Below, one piece after another: positions 1 through 7,011 of a stretch of DNA of 7,011 nucleotides. The DNA comes from Caulobacteraceae bacterium (GTDB lineage Bacteria > Pseudomonadota > Alphaproteobacteria > Caulobacterales > Caulobacteraceae). The DNA lies in NCBI GenBank assembly GCA_025351125.1, contig JANXWN010000386.1, positions 1 to 7,011 on the forward strand, given 5' to 3'. The notes under the pieces are model-generated. The model saw only the letters and a program-made list of their open reading frames with translations, was not told where the DNA came from and did not search any database. Within the stretch, counting starts at the first letter, position 1. Every line of letters begins with the position of its first letter. Made by a program: the position numbers and the translations under genes.

Positions 1-1291
1 GTCCGAGCGCCTCGCGCTCCCGCATTGCCTGCGCGAGCGCGATGGCCAGACGGTCGAGACGGCTTTGCGCGTCTGTCCACCCCGCTTGCGCGGCGCGCGC
101 CTCGGCTTGGCGCGTGGCGACGCCAGTGGCGACGGCTTCGACAAGCGTTTCCGCCGCCGCGCGCGCCTGTTCCGCGGCATGCAACCCAGCCTGAAGTTGT
201 GGCAAGCGCTCGGGAACCTGAGCATTTTCGCCTTCAACGTCTTGGACCTCGTGAGCGAGGCGGGCCACGGCTGACTGCGCGTCGAGAGCCACCTGTTCTT
301 CGCGCGCCGCGTCCGCCTCCATCCGGGCGATCTCGGCGTTCAGGCGATCGATCTCGCGAGACGCGGCGGCCAGGGCACCGTCGAGCCGGTCCTTTTCGAT
401 CGCCAGACGGTGCACAATGGCGCCCGCGGCAGCGTCTTCGTCGCGTAACGGCGCGATGGCGTTTTGCGCCTCCAAAGCCTCCGTCGAGGCGACGGCGGCG
501 GCGCGGCCGGCGATCTCCGCATCTCCTCGCGCCTTGATGGCCTCGGCTTCCGCATCGGCTAACTGTCCCACCGCCTGCCGCCAACGCGCGTGCAGCACCG
601 CACTTTGCAGATTGCGGATTTCCGCCGCCAGCTTCTTGTACTTTGCCGCCGCCCGCGCCTCACGGCGCAGACGCGCCAGATTGGCTTCAATTTCGCCGGC
701 CAAATCTCCCAGCCGTTCCAAGTTGGTTTCAGCGGCCCGCACTCGCAATTCAGCTTCGTGTCGCCGTCCATACAGGCCAGACACTCCGGCCGCCTCTTCC
801 AAAATCCGCCGCCGGTTCTGCGGTTTGGCGGCGATCAATTCGGAAATCTGACCCTGGCGGACCAGGGCGGGGGAATTGGCGCCCGTGGAGGCGTCGGCGA
901 ACAGCAATTGGACGTCGCGGGCCCGCACTTCGGTCCCGTTGATTCGAAAGGTGGAGCCCGCCCCGCGATCAATTCGCCGCGTGATCTCCAACACCGGATA
1001 CTCATTGAACTTGGCTGGAGCATTGCGGGCGGCATTGTCGATCGTAAGCTTGACCTCGGCGTGATTGCGCGCCGGTCGCCCGCCCGACCCGGCGAAAATC
1101 ACATCGTCCATACCCTCGCCCCGCATGGCCTTGGCCGACGCGGCGCCCATGACCCATCGCATCGCTTCAAGCAGGTTGGATTTGCCGCAACCATTGGGCC
1201 CGACGACGCCGGTCAAGCCCGGCTCGATCAAAAAATCCGTGGGCTCGACAAAGGATTTAAACCCGGTCAGACGCAGTCTGGAAAACCGCAC
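1..1291 (-). CDS. smc: Chromosome segregation protein SMC, N-terminal 430 residues (gene runs off the left edge)
   Basis: SMC is the ATPase of the bacterial condensin that compacts and helps segregate the chromosome on the nucleoid. The visible frame is open from a GTG at 1291-1289 to the left edge. It begins [14 protein letters not shown] and has the Walker A loop GPNGCGKSN at residues 31-39, followed by [10 protein letters not shown] and a [12 protein letters not shown] segment. The Q-loop segment [11 protein letters not shown] is at about 143-153. From about residue 165 the sequence is Ala/Arg/Glu/Leu-rich and heptad-like, as expected for the N-terminal arm of the long coiled coil. Hinge, C-terminal arm, signature motif and Walker B lie outside the window; family members are roughly 1,150 residues. 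The GTG start is favoured because the dsbA stop (TAG, 1309-1307) lies in the same frame just upstream, and GTG is the first start codon after it. The ribosome site is weak (GGTCGGGG). The gene follows the second dsbA by 15 bases, so it is probably cotranscribed. Confidence 0.96.
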   Translation of the reverse strand, partial: MRFSRLRLTGFKSFVEPTDFLIEPGLTGVVGPNGCGKSNLLEAMRWVMGAASAKAMRGEGMDDVIFAGSGGRPARNHAEVKLTIDNAARNAPAKFNEYPVLEITRRIDRGAGSTFRINGTEVRARDVQLLFADASTGANSPALVRQGQISELIAAKPQNRRRILEEAAGVSGLYGRRHEAELRVRAAETNLERLGDLAGEIEANLARLRREARAAAKYKKLAAEIRNLQSAVLHARWRQAVGQLADAEAEAIKARGDAEIAGRAAAVASTEALEAQNAIAPLRDEDAAAGAIVHRLAIEKDRLDGALAAASREIDRLNAEIARMEADAAREEQVALDAQSAVARLAHEVQDVEGENAQVPERLPQLQAGLHAAEQARAAAETLVEAVATGVATRQAEARAAQAGWTDAQSRLDRLAIALAQAMREREALG

Positions 1292-1306
1292 GCCCCGACC
1301 CGCCGG

Positions 1307-1903
1307 CTATCGACGAGCGCCGACGATGGCGGCGTCGAGATCGGCGAGGCTGACATGACCTTCCAGCTTCTGGCCGTTTACAAAAAACGTCGGCGTGCCG
1401 GTGACGCCATGCGCGGCGGCGTCAGCCTGAGTGCGATCGTCCATAGCGGTCAACGCGGCAGCGTCGTTCAGACAGGCGGTAAAACGCGTCGCGCTCAAGC
1501 CGGCGTCGTTGGCTATGCCCAGCAGGATACCGAGGCCGTGCTCTTTGACGATGTCGTCCTGCCTGGCGAAGATCGCGTCGACGACTTGGAAATATCGTTT
1601 TGGGCCCGCACAACGCGCCGTCAAAAACCCGGCGGCGGCGAGAGTCGGCTCGCCGGTCAACATTTCATGCAACACGAACCGCACCTTGCCCCTGGCGATA
1701 TATTTCGCCTTCAGCGCCGGATACACCTCACGCGCCCAATCGGCGCAGTGTGAACAGCCGACCGAAGCATATTCGATCACCGTCACCGGCGCTTTGGGGC
1801 TGCCCAGCGCCATGTCGGCGGATGTTGGCGCGGCTCTCGCGTACGCGGCGCCGACCGCCATCATCCATACAGCGGCGAGTAAGGCGTGTCCGCCTCGTCT
1901 CAC
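1307..1903 (-). CDS. DsbA-family thiol:disulfide oxidoreductase, secreted paralog with a CSHC active site
   Basis: This is a 198-residue thioredoxin-fold protein with a DsbA-type helical insertion (Thioredoxin_4-like), expected to oxidise or shuffle disulfides in the periplasm. Residues 1-24 form a Sec signal peptide (MRRGG, hydrophobic core, then ARA before AP), with probable cleavage after residue 24. The catalytic motif is C50-S-H-C53 within EYASVGCSHCADW, and the cis-proline loop is GTP at 169-171. C98 (TARCAG) and C144 form a second cysteine pair, which is also present in the upstream paralog. The start is GTG at 1903; it overlaps the preceding stop as GTGA, with GAAGG about seven bases upstream as ribosome site, so translation is probably coupled. 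Blocks AAAGFLTARCAG and YFQVVDAI are identical to the upstream copy, which suggests an old tandem duplication. Serine in the CXXC dipeptide differs from the proline of classical DsbA. The physiological substrate is unknown; isomerase or reductase roles cannot be excluded. Confidence 0.93.
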   Translation of the reverse strand: MRRGGHALLAAVWMMAVGAAYARAAPTSADMALGSPKAPVTVIEYASVGCSHCADWAREVYPALKAKYIARGKVRFVLHEMLTGEPTLAAAGFLTARCAGPKRYFQVVDAIFARQDDIVKEHGLGILLGIANDAGLSATRFTACLNDAAALTAMDDRTQADAAAHGVTGTPTFFVNGQKLEGHVSLADLDAAIVGARR

Positions 1904-2526
1904 GAACCAGCCTTCGCGGCGCCTTCCGCTTCAGCAATAGCGGCGTCCATTTGCGGCATCGGCATTTCGCCGCTGGCATAGACCTTGCCATTGATCACGA
2001 AGGTCGGAGTAGAGTTGATCTTATCGTTGTCGATATAGTGCTGCCACCGCGCATTGATCGCGTCGAGCGACTTTTGATCATTGATGCAAGCGTCGAATTG
2101 CGCCTCGGTTAGCCCCGCCGATTTGGCGATATTTAAGAGAATGCCGCGCGGCTGACTCGAACTGAGGATGTCGGTCTGGGCGCGGTATATAGCGTCCACC
2201 ACCTGAAAATACTTGTCCTTGCCCGCGCAACGCGCGGTCAAAAAGCCCGCCGCGGCGACTGCCGGATCGTGCACCAAGGCCTCGCGAGCGATATAATGAA
2301 CCTTGCCCGTGTCGATGTATTTAGTTTTGAAGGCCTGGAACACGTTGATGTTCCAATCGGCGCAGTGCGGACAGGCGACCGAGGCGTACTCAACCACGGT
2401 AACCTTGGCTTTGGGATTGCCCAGCGACATATCGTCGGAGGTTACTGCCGTACTCACCGGCTTTTGACAGGCGCCCAAGGTGGCGGCGATAGCAAGGCCG
2501 GCAATAAGCGCAACGAAAGACCGCAT
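1900..2526 (-). CDS. DsbA-family thiol:disulfide oxidoreductase, predicted lipoprotein with a CPHC active site
   Basis: This 208-residue thioredoxin-fold oxidoreductase has the classical DsbA motif C52-P-H-C55 (EYASVACPHCADW) and a TP cis-proline loop at 173-174 (STPTF), so a periplasmic dithiol oxidase role is likely. The N-terminus MRSFVALIAGLAIAATLGAC reads as a lipoprotein signal: the lipobox is L17-G-A-C20, and C20 would become the lipidated first residue. Q21 at +2 is not the aspartate that retains lipoproteins in the E. coli inner membrane; applying that rule here is inference. C100 and C147 form a second cysteine pair, in line with the extra non-catalytic disulfide known in alphaproteobacterial DsbA such as Wolbachia alpha-DsbA1. 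The start is ATG at 2526 with a modest GGATGGG ten bases upstream. A 117-base gap separates it from the DUF721 stop, so it could have its own promoter. It ends in a 4-base overlap with the second dsbA. Confidence 0.94.
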   Translation of the reverse strand: MRSFVALIAGLAIAATLGACQKPVSTAVTSDDMSLGNPKAKVTVVEYASVACPHCADWNINVFQAFKTKYIDTGKVHYIAREALVHDPAVAAAGFLTARCAGKDKYFQVVDAIYRAQTDILSSSQPRGILLNIAKSAGLTEAQFDACINDQKSLDAINARWQHYIDNDKINSTPTFVINGKVYASGEMPMPQMDAAIAEAEGAAKAGS

Positions 2527-2574
2527 GCTTGATACCCATCCAAAACGAGTTCACCGAGACGGCGCGTCCAGCGC

Positions 2575-2579
2575 GATTC
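2575..2579. promoter_or_regulatory. GANTC site in the leader of the first dsbA
   Basis: This is GATTC on the plus strand (GAATC on the gene strand), about 49 bases upstream of the dsbA ATG, in the 117-base gap 2527-2643. GANTC is the methylation target of CcrM, which is encoded in this window. It is the only GANTC in a gap between genes here. On the gene strand it is directly preceded by TTTAGA, a weak -10-like hexamer, but I see no matching -35 element. A promoter in this gap is therefore possible but unproven. The gap also holds a 5-bp hairpin (CAAGG / CCTTG, 2614-2626) without a T-run, which I do not call a terminator. Confidence 0.35.
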
Positions 2580-2643
2580 TCTAAACGACGCGCGCTAGGT
2601 CCTTGTGACGCACCAAGGCGCCCTTGCGCAAGTTTCGCGTGTG

Positions 2644-3231
2644 TTAAGTTTTTGGCCCTGAGCCATCGTGACGCAACACTTCGCGACCCAGTCGGATCAA
2701 GGCGGTTTTGAGCGCGCCTTCCGGGAAGTCCGCCAAGCCGGTCGCGAGCGATTTTTCAGCCGCCGCGTCCAGGGGACTGTGCGTGCGACGGCGGGGTTTG
2801 GCGACGGTGTCGCGTTTCGCCAGCTTTTGTAACGGACCCTGCACGATCCGCAAACGCGTCACCGCGCCGGCGCCGAGAAACAAATTAACCCGCGAGAGGA
2901 TATCGGGACCCTGATGCTGGATCAGAGCGGCGGACGGGCCTTGCACGCGAATTTCCAGCGCGGCGCCTTCGCCACCGCGCATTTTGATCAGCTTATTGGG
3001 TTCAGTGCGCCTGGCCAAAGCCTCGCCGACAATCTCGGTCCAGCGCGCCTTCAGGCCCTCGCTCCCTTGCCCAAAACGCGCATCAAGCGCCTTGACCGTT
3101 TTGGTTAAAGACCGCCCGACCACGGCAAGCGGTGCGCGCGGGGGTCGCGTGCGTTTGGCCGTCAAAATGCGAGCGGCTTCTTCCATCGAGGGAAGCGGGC
3201 GAACCATGAATGGATGTATAGCGCCTCCCAT
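2644..3231 (-). CDS. DUF721 / DciA-family protein (probable replicative helicase loader)
   Basis: This is a 195-residue soluble protein of the DUF721 family, now linked to DciA, which loads or activates the DnaB helicase in bacteria that lack DnaC or DnaI. The KH-like core spans about residues 43-133. It includes W64-T-E-I-V-G-E (KARWTEIVGEALA), the LEIRVQGPSAALIQHQ stretch at 92-107, and VNLFLGAGAVTRLRIVQGPL at 115-134. A basic linker (K136 to R149) and an acidic or mixed C-terminal region follow. There is no signal peptide or membrane segment. The ATG at 3231 is chosen because GGTGAG lies about nine bases upstream; internal ATGs at 3207 and 3186 have no better ribosome site, but the first 15 residues look poorly conserved and a shorter start is possible. 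Its start codon shares a CATG with the divergent mutY start. It heads the run leading to dsbA and smc. Family membership is firm; the helicase-loading role is inferred from relatives. Confidence 0.88.
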   Translation of the reverse strand: MGGAIHPFMVRPLPSMEEAARILTAKRTRPPRAPLAVVGRSLTKTVKALDARFGQGSEGLKARWTEIVGEALARRTEPNKLIKMRGGEGAALEIRVQGPSAALIQHQGPDILSRVNLFLGAGAVTRLRIVQGPLQKLAKRDTVAKPRRRTHSPLDAAAEKSLATGLADFPEGALKTALIRLGREVLRHDGSGPKT

Positions 3232-4261
3232 GACGAGAGTCTCACCGATCGATAGGCGCGCCCGTCTGCTGGCTTGGTACGATCAAAACCGGCGCGATTT
3301 GCCGTGGCGCGGGCCGCCGGGAGTGCGCGTCGACCCGTATCGTGTCTGGTTGTCGGAGATCATGCTCCAGCAGACGACCGTGCCGCATGCGACGCCATAT
3401 TTCCTGACCTTCGTCGCCCGCTGGCCGGCCGTGGGTGACTTGGCGGCGGCCGACGACGCCGACGTCATGGCGGCCTGGGCGGGCCTGGGGTACTACGCCC
3501 GAGCGCGAAATCTGCTGGCTTGCGCTCGGGTCGTCGCGCGGGACCTCGGCGGGGCGTTCCCCGCCAACGAGGCAGCCCTACGCGCCCTCCCGGGTATCGG
3601 CGACTATACCGCCGCCGCCATTGGCGCCATCGCCTTTGATTTGCCCACCAACGTCGTTGACGGCAATGTCGAGCGGGTGATGGCGCGTTTGCTCGCCGTC
3701 GAAGCTCCGCTGCCCGCGGCCAAACCGGCGCTTAGACGCCTCGCCGCCGAATTTGTGACCACCCATCGTCCCGGCGATTGGGCGCAGGCCTTGATGGACC
3801 TCGGTTCCGGCGTTTGCCGTCCCAAGTCGCCGGTGTGCCCCTTGTGCCCTCTGAACAGCGACTGCGCCGCCCGCCGCTTGGACGCGACGCATGTTTATCC
3901 GCGCCGCACGCCCAAGGCCGCGAGCCCGCACCGGCACGGCGTCGTTTATCGGATGATCCGCCACGGCCAAGTGGCCCTCGTCCGCCGACCGCCGCGCGGA
4001 CTGTTAGGGGGGATGCTGGCCATGCCCACCACCGCGTGGCGTGCGGAGCCGTTTTCAACCACCGAGGCGCTGGCCGCCGCTCCAACGGTCGCCGACTGGA
4101 TCGAAACGGGAACCGTCGACCACGTGTTCACGCACTTTTCGCTGACGTTGCGGGTGTTTGCCGCGGACGTGGTTGCAGGGGACGGCGCCCCCTGGGTGTG
4201 GGCGCCCCTGTCCGAAGCCCTCGTCAGCATCCCCTCTCTTTTCGCCAAGGCGTTAAAATAG
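3230..4261 (+). CDS. mutY: Adenine DNA glycosylase MutY
   Basis: MutY removes adenine mispaired with 8-oxoguanine, protecting against G:C to T:A mutations in the base-excision repair (GO) system. The 343-residue frame has every landmark of the family. These are LPWR near the N-terminus, catalytic Glu43 in SEIMLQQT, a helix-hairpin-helix LPGIGDYTAAAI at 120-131, the catalytic Asp144 in VVDGNVERV, and a [4Fe-4S] cluster set C196-X6-C203-X2-C206-X5-C212. A C-terminal NUDIX-like domain from about 235 to the end includes FTHFSLTL and would recognise 8-oxoG. The ATG at 3230 gives the usual family N-terminus (MTRVSPIDRRARLLAWYD). An in-frame ATG at 3206, eight codons upstream, has a slightly better purine-rich leader (GGGAAG) and is the main alternative; the frame is also open further upstream, but that part is antisense to DUF721. 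It is divergent from DUF721 and convergent with ccrM, so it is monocistronic and its promoter must lie inside the DUF721 gene. Confidence 0.96.
   Translation: MTRVSPIDRRARLLAWYDQNRRDLPWRGPPGVRVDPYRVWLSEIMLQQTTVPHATPYFLTFVARWPAVGDLAAADDADVMAAWAGLGYYARARNLLACARVVARDLGGAFPANEAALRALPGIGDYTAAAIGAIAFDLPTNVVDGNVERVMARLLAVEAPLPAAKPALRRLAAEFVTTHRPGDWAQALMDLGSGVCRPKSPVCPLCPLNSDCAARRLDATHVYPRRTPKAASPHRHGVVYRMIRHGQVALVRRPPRGLLGGMLAMPTTAWRAEPFSTTEALAAAPTVADWIETGTVDHVFTHFSLTLRVFAADVVAGDGAPWVWAPLSEALVSIPSLFAKALK
3237..3241. promoter_or_regulatory. GANTC site at the divergent mutY / DUF721 start region
   Basis: GAGTC lies six bases beyond the DUF721 start codon. On the DUF721 strand it reads GACTC and overlaps the 3' part of that gene's probable ribosome site (GGTGAGACTC). 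On the plus strand it falls in codons 3-4 of mutY. Being a CcrM target, it could be fully or hemi-methylated depending on the replication state. Any effect on promoter activity is speculation, since the promoters themselves are not identifiable here. Confidence 0.3.
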
Positions 4262-4282
4262 CGAGGTCTACGCCCCCACAGA

Positions 4283-4296
4283 AGAACGAAAGTTCT
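4283..4296. terminator. Small hairpin in the convergent mutY / ccrM gap, weak terminator candidate
   Basis: AGAAC and GTTCT form a perfect 5-bp stem around a GAAA tetraloop, 22 bases after the mutY stop. No T-run follows on the plus strand. On the minus strand, a T-rich stretch (TTTTTGCTTTT) lies at about 4312-4322, on the ccrM side of the hairpin and so before it in that transcript. The 80-base gap 4262-4341 is where both transcripts should end, but neither strand shows a textbook intrinsic terminator. Confidence 0.25.
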
Positions 4297-4341
4297 GCAT
4301 GAGTGTGCGGAAAAGCAAAAATCTGAGGGCCCGATCGCGGC

Positions 4342-5526
<1,185 letters not shown>

Positions 5527-5536
5527 CTACCGCCGC

Positions 5537-6493
5537 CTAAAACCACCCCTTGATCTTGAACCACACCGTCGGGATCAAGGCGCTGATCAGGATGGCGGCT
5601 AAGCCGTATTGATAGCCGAATGACCAGCCGTATTCGGGAATATTGTGGAAATTCATTCCGTAAATACCCGCCACAAGGGTCGGCGGGATGCCAACGATGG
5701 AGACAATGGTCAGGATCTTGAACGTGTCGTTTTGAGCAATGCTGATCAAGCCCATCATGGCGTCGAGGATGAATTGCACCTTGTTAGCAAGATGCTCCTG
5801 ATAGTCACCCAGTGCGGTTATATCCTCACGCAGGCTCATTAACCGCGCCTTGACATCGTGATCGACGTCGGCGGAAATCGATTGATCGACGAAGGCGACC
5901 ACGCGTCCCAGCCCTAACAAGACATCGCGCACTTCCGATAACCGATTACCCAGCGAGCCCACCTGCCGCAGTTGAATACGTAACAGCCGATTGGCGCGGA
6001 TCGCGCGGCGACCTTTGGAATCGTCGCTATGGAAGGCGGTGGCGGAAAGGGTGTTGAGGTCCTCGGCGCGGCGTTCGAGGCCGTCGGCGATACGCCCGAC
6101 GATCTCCTGGCAAAGATCGGCGAACACTTCGCAGCCGGGGTGACGGCCGAAGGTTCGATCCGCGAACCTTTCCGCCACCGCATCAAACGCCGGCAACGCA
6201 GTGAAGCGTAGCGTAACGAGTCGATCGTGGCTGAGCACAAAGCCGATCGGCGAGACCGACATATCGTCGAGCGAACGTCGCGCCGCCGTCGGCGTACTCA
6301 TGTACAAGGTATCGCCCTCCCGCCGTAGTCGCCGCGACGGCTCTATTTCTTTTAGCGAGGCCAAGATCGGCACGGGGGCGCCGATGATGCCCTCGACCCG
6401 CGCCGACTCGTCTGGTGTCGGCTCAAGAAGATCAAACCAAACGGCATCGACGCTTTCCCCGTTCGGGCCGAGAGCGGGATAGATGCTCAACAT
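5537..6493 (-). CDS. corA: CorA-family divalent metal ion (Mg2+/Co2+/Ni2+) transporter
   Basis: This 318-residue inner-membrane protein is expected to form a pentameric channel that takes up Mg2+ or a related divalent cation. About residues 1-250 form the cytoplasmic domain, with long charged helices (for example 160-245) that make the funnel and stalk. Two membrane segments lie at the C-terminus: about 259-278 ending in the hallmark YGMNF (GMN at 279-281), and about 294-312. The short loop between them (HNIPEYGW) carries the acidic residue typical of the family's MPEL loop. The protein ends with a short positive tail (KIKGWF). The start is ATG at 6493; GAGGAG lies about twelve bases upstream, rather far. 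It is the only good start before the conserved region. It lies 121 bases after the ABC transporter stop and 97 bases before ccrM. Length is normal; ion specificity cannot be read from the sequence. Zinc-exporting relatives (ZntB) share the fold and are an alternative. Confidence 0.93.
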   Translation of the reverse strand: MLSIYPALGPNGESVDAVWFDLLEPTPDESARVEGIIGAPVPILASLKEIEPSRRLRREGDTLYMSTPTAARRSLDDMSVSPIGFVLSHDRLVTLRFTALPAFDAVAERFADRTFGRHPGCEVFADLCQEIVGRIADGLERRAEDLNTLSATAFHSDDSKGRRAIRANRLLRIQLRQVGSLGNRLSEVRDVLLGLGRVVAFVDQSISADVDHDVKARLMSLREDITALGDYQEHLANKVQFILDAMMGLISIAQNDTFKILTIVSIVGIPPTLVAGIYGMNFHNIPEYGWSFGYQYGLAAILISALIPTVWFKIKGWF

Positions 6494-6591
6494 AATCGGC
6501 TCGCGCTCCTCGGGATGACCAAACGCGTTCTACGGGCGCGCGTCGGCGATTGAAAGTCAGGGCAACACGCACGGGCCTTGCTTCATTTGCT

Positions 6592-6618
6592 ATGATAGGC
6601 GAGGGCGAGAGACCTCAA
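6592..6618 (-). promoter_or_regulatory. Weak sigma-70-like promoter candidate for corA
   Basis: On the minus strand TTGAGG (6618-6613) and TATCAT (6597-6592) are separated by 15 bases. The -10 matches TATAAT in five of six positions and the -35 matches TTGACA in four, but the spacer is two bases short. The -35 overlaps the ABC transporter stop codon. The rest of the 121-base gap 6494-6614 shows no clear terminator, so corA might instead be read from the ABC gene. Confidence 0.25.
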
Positions 6619-7011
6619 GGCGCCTGCATTCCGAACTGCAGTCTGGCTAACTTCGCATACAGGCCGCCGCTGGCCGCCAGTTCGGCATGGACGCCGGTTT
6701 CCACCACCCGGCCTTGATCCATCACCACGATGCGGTCAGCTTTGAGGACGGTAGCGAGACGATGGGCGATCACCAGTGTCGTGCGACCGCTCATGGCGTC
6801 GTGCAGCGCGCGCTGCACCAGACGCTCATTCTCGGCGTCAAGCGCGCTCGTGGCTTCGTCGAGGAGCAAGATCGGAGCGTTGCGAACCAGGGCGCGAGCG
6901 ATCGCTACGCGTTGACGCTGACCGCCCGATAGTGTTTTGGCGCGTTCGCCAAGAGGGGTCTCCAATCCCTGCGGCAGGACCGCGAGGAAGCCATCGGCTT
7001 CGGCGGCGCGC
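6615..7011 (-). CDS. ABC transporter, ATP-binding end of a fused permease/ATPase exporter (partial)
   Basis: The last 131 residues of an ABC ATPase are visible; the frame runs off the right edge with no start in the window. Numbered from the edge, the order is [15 protein letters not shown], signature LSGGQRQR (27-34), Walker B ILLLDE (47-52) with catalytic Glu52, D-loop SALD (55-58), and H-loop histidine 83 (VIAHRLATV). The Walker A and Q-loop lie outside. The wording around the signature and the C-terminal [21 protein letters not shown] is typical of MsbA/HlyB-like exporters with an N-terminal six-helix membrane domain, so the full protein is probably about 580-620 residues and works as a dimer in the inner membrane. 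The substrate (lipid, peptide, drug or other) cannot be told from this part. It is on the same strand as corA, 121 bases upstream. Confidence 0.92.
   Translation of the reverse strand, partial: RAAEADGFLAVLPQGLETPLGERAKTLSGGQRQRVAIARALVRNAPILLLDEATSALDAENERLVQRALHDAMSGRTTLVIAHRLATVLKADRIVVMDQGRVVETGVHAELAASGGLYAKLARLQFGMQAP

Noticed and set aside
590..1753. Long plus-strand open frame of 387 codons antisense to smc and the second dsbA
   Set aside because: It overlaps two well-supported genes on the other strand, its composition is that of a GC-rich shadow frame, and it shows no recognisable domain.
2614..2626. Hairpin CAAGG-CGC-CCTTG between DUF721 and the first dsbA
   Set aside because: The stem is only five base pairs with no T-run on the gene strand, so it is not supported as an intrinsic terminator.
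2984..3229. Possible 82-residue N-terminal extension of MutY
   Set aside because: The frame is open to an ATG at 2984, but this part is antisense to the DUF721 gene and MutY homologs begin near the LLAWYD segment, so 3230 (or 3206) is used.
5839..5853. TTAA-N7-TTGA, a second CtrA-like match
   Set aside because: It lies inside the corA coding region away from any start, and is taken as a chance one-mismatch hit. It also lowers the weight of the ccrM candidate.

Overview
The window looks like a core chromosomal segment of a GC-rich alphaproteobacterium. Three things point there: a beta-class adenine methyltransferase of the CcrM type (cell-cycle GANTC methylation), the neighbourhood mutY / DUF721 (DciA-like) / DsbA / smc that is common in Alphaproteobacteria, and DsbA proteins with a second conserved cysteine pair. 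I cannot assign a genus. There is no mobile element, integrase, CRISPR array, tRNA or rRNA, and coding density is high.

Layout by position. On the minus strand, 3231 down to the left edge holds a probable operon: a DUF721/DciA-family protein (2644-3231), a DsbA-like thioredoxin-fold lipoprotein (1900-2526), a second secreted DsbA-like paralog (1307-1903), and the first 430 codons of the chromosome segregation ATPase SMC (1291 to the edge). The dsbA pair overlaps by 4 bases (GTGA), and smc starts 15 bases after the second dsbA. mutY (3230-4261, plus strand) is divergent from the DUF721 gene, and the two start codons overlap in one CATG. mutY converges on ccrM (4342-5439, minus), with an 80-base gap that carries a small hairpin. 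Upstream of ccrM on the minus strand lie a CorA-family divalent cation transporter (5537-6493) and the C-terminal ATPase end of an ABC exporter (6615 to the right edge).

How the genes work together. The cytoplasmic genes serve DNA replication, repair, methylation and segregation: DciA-like helicase loading, MutY removal of A opposite 8-oxoG, CcrM methylation and SMC compaction. The two periplasmic thiol oxidoreductases sit inside this block without an obvious functional link. corA and the ABC transporter are envelope transport genes next to ccrM.

Nothing here is clearly a new system. The points worth a second look are the tandem DsbA paralogs with different active-site dipeptides and export modes, the head-to-head start overlap of mutY and DUF721 with a GANTC site just beside it, and a near-consensus CtrA-type box upstream of ccrM. 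GANTC is also sparse, with eight sites by eye and none between 3242 and 6017.
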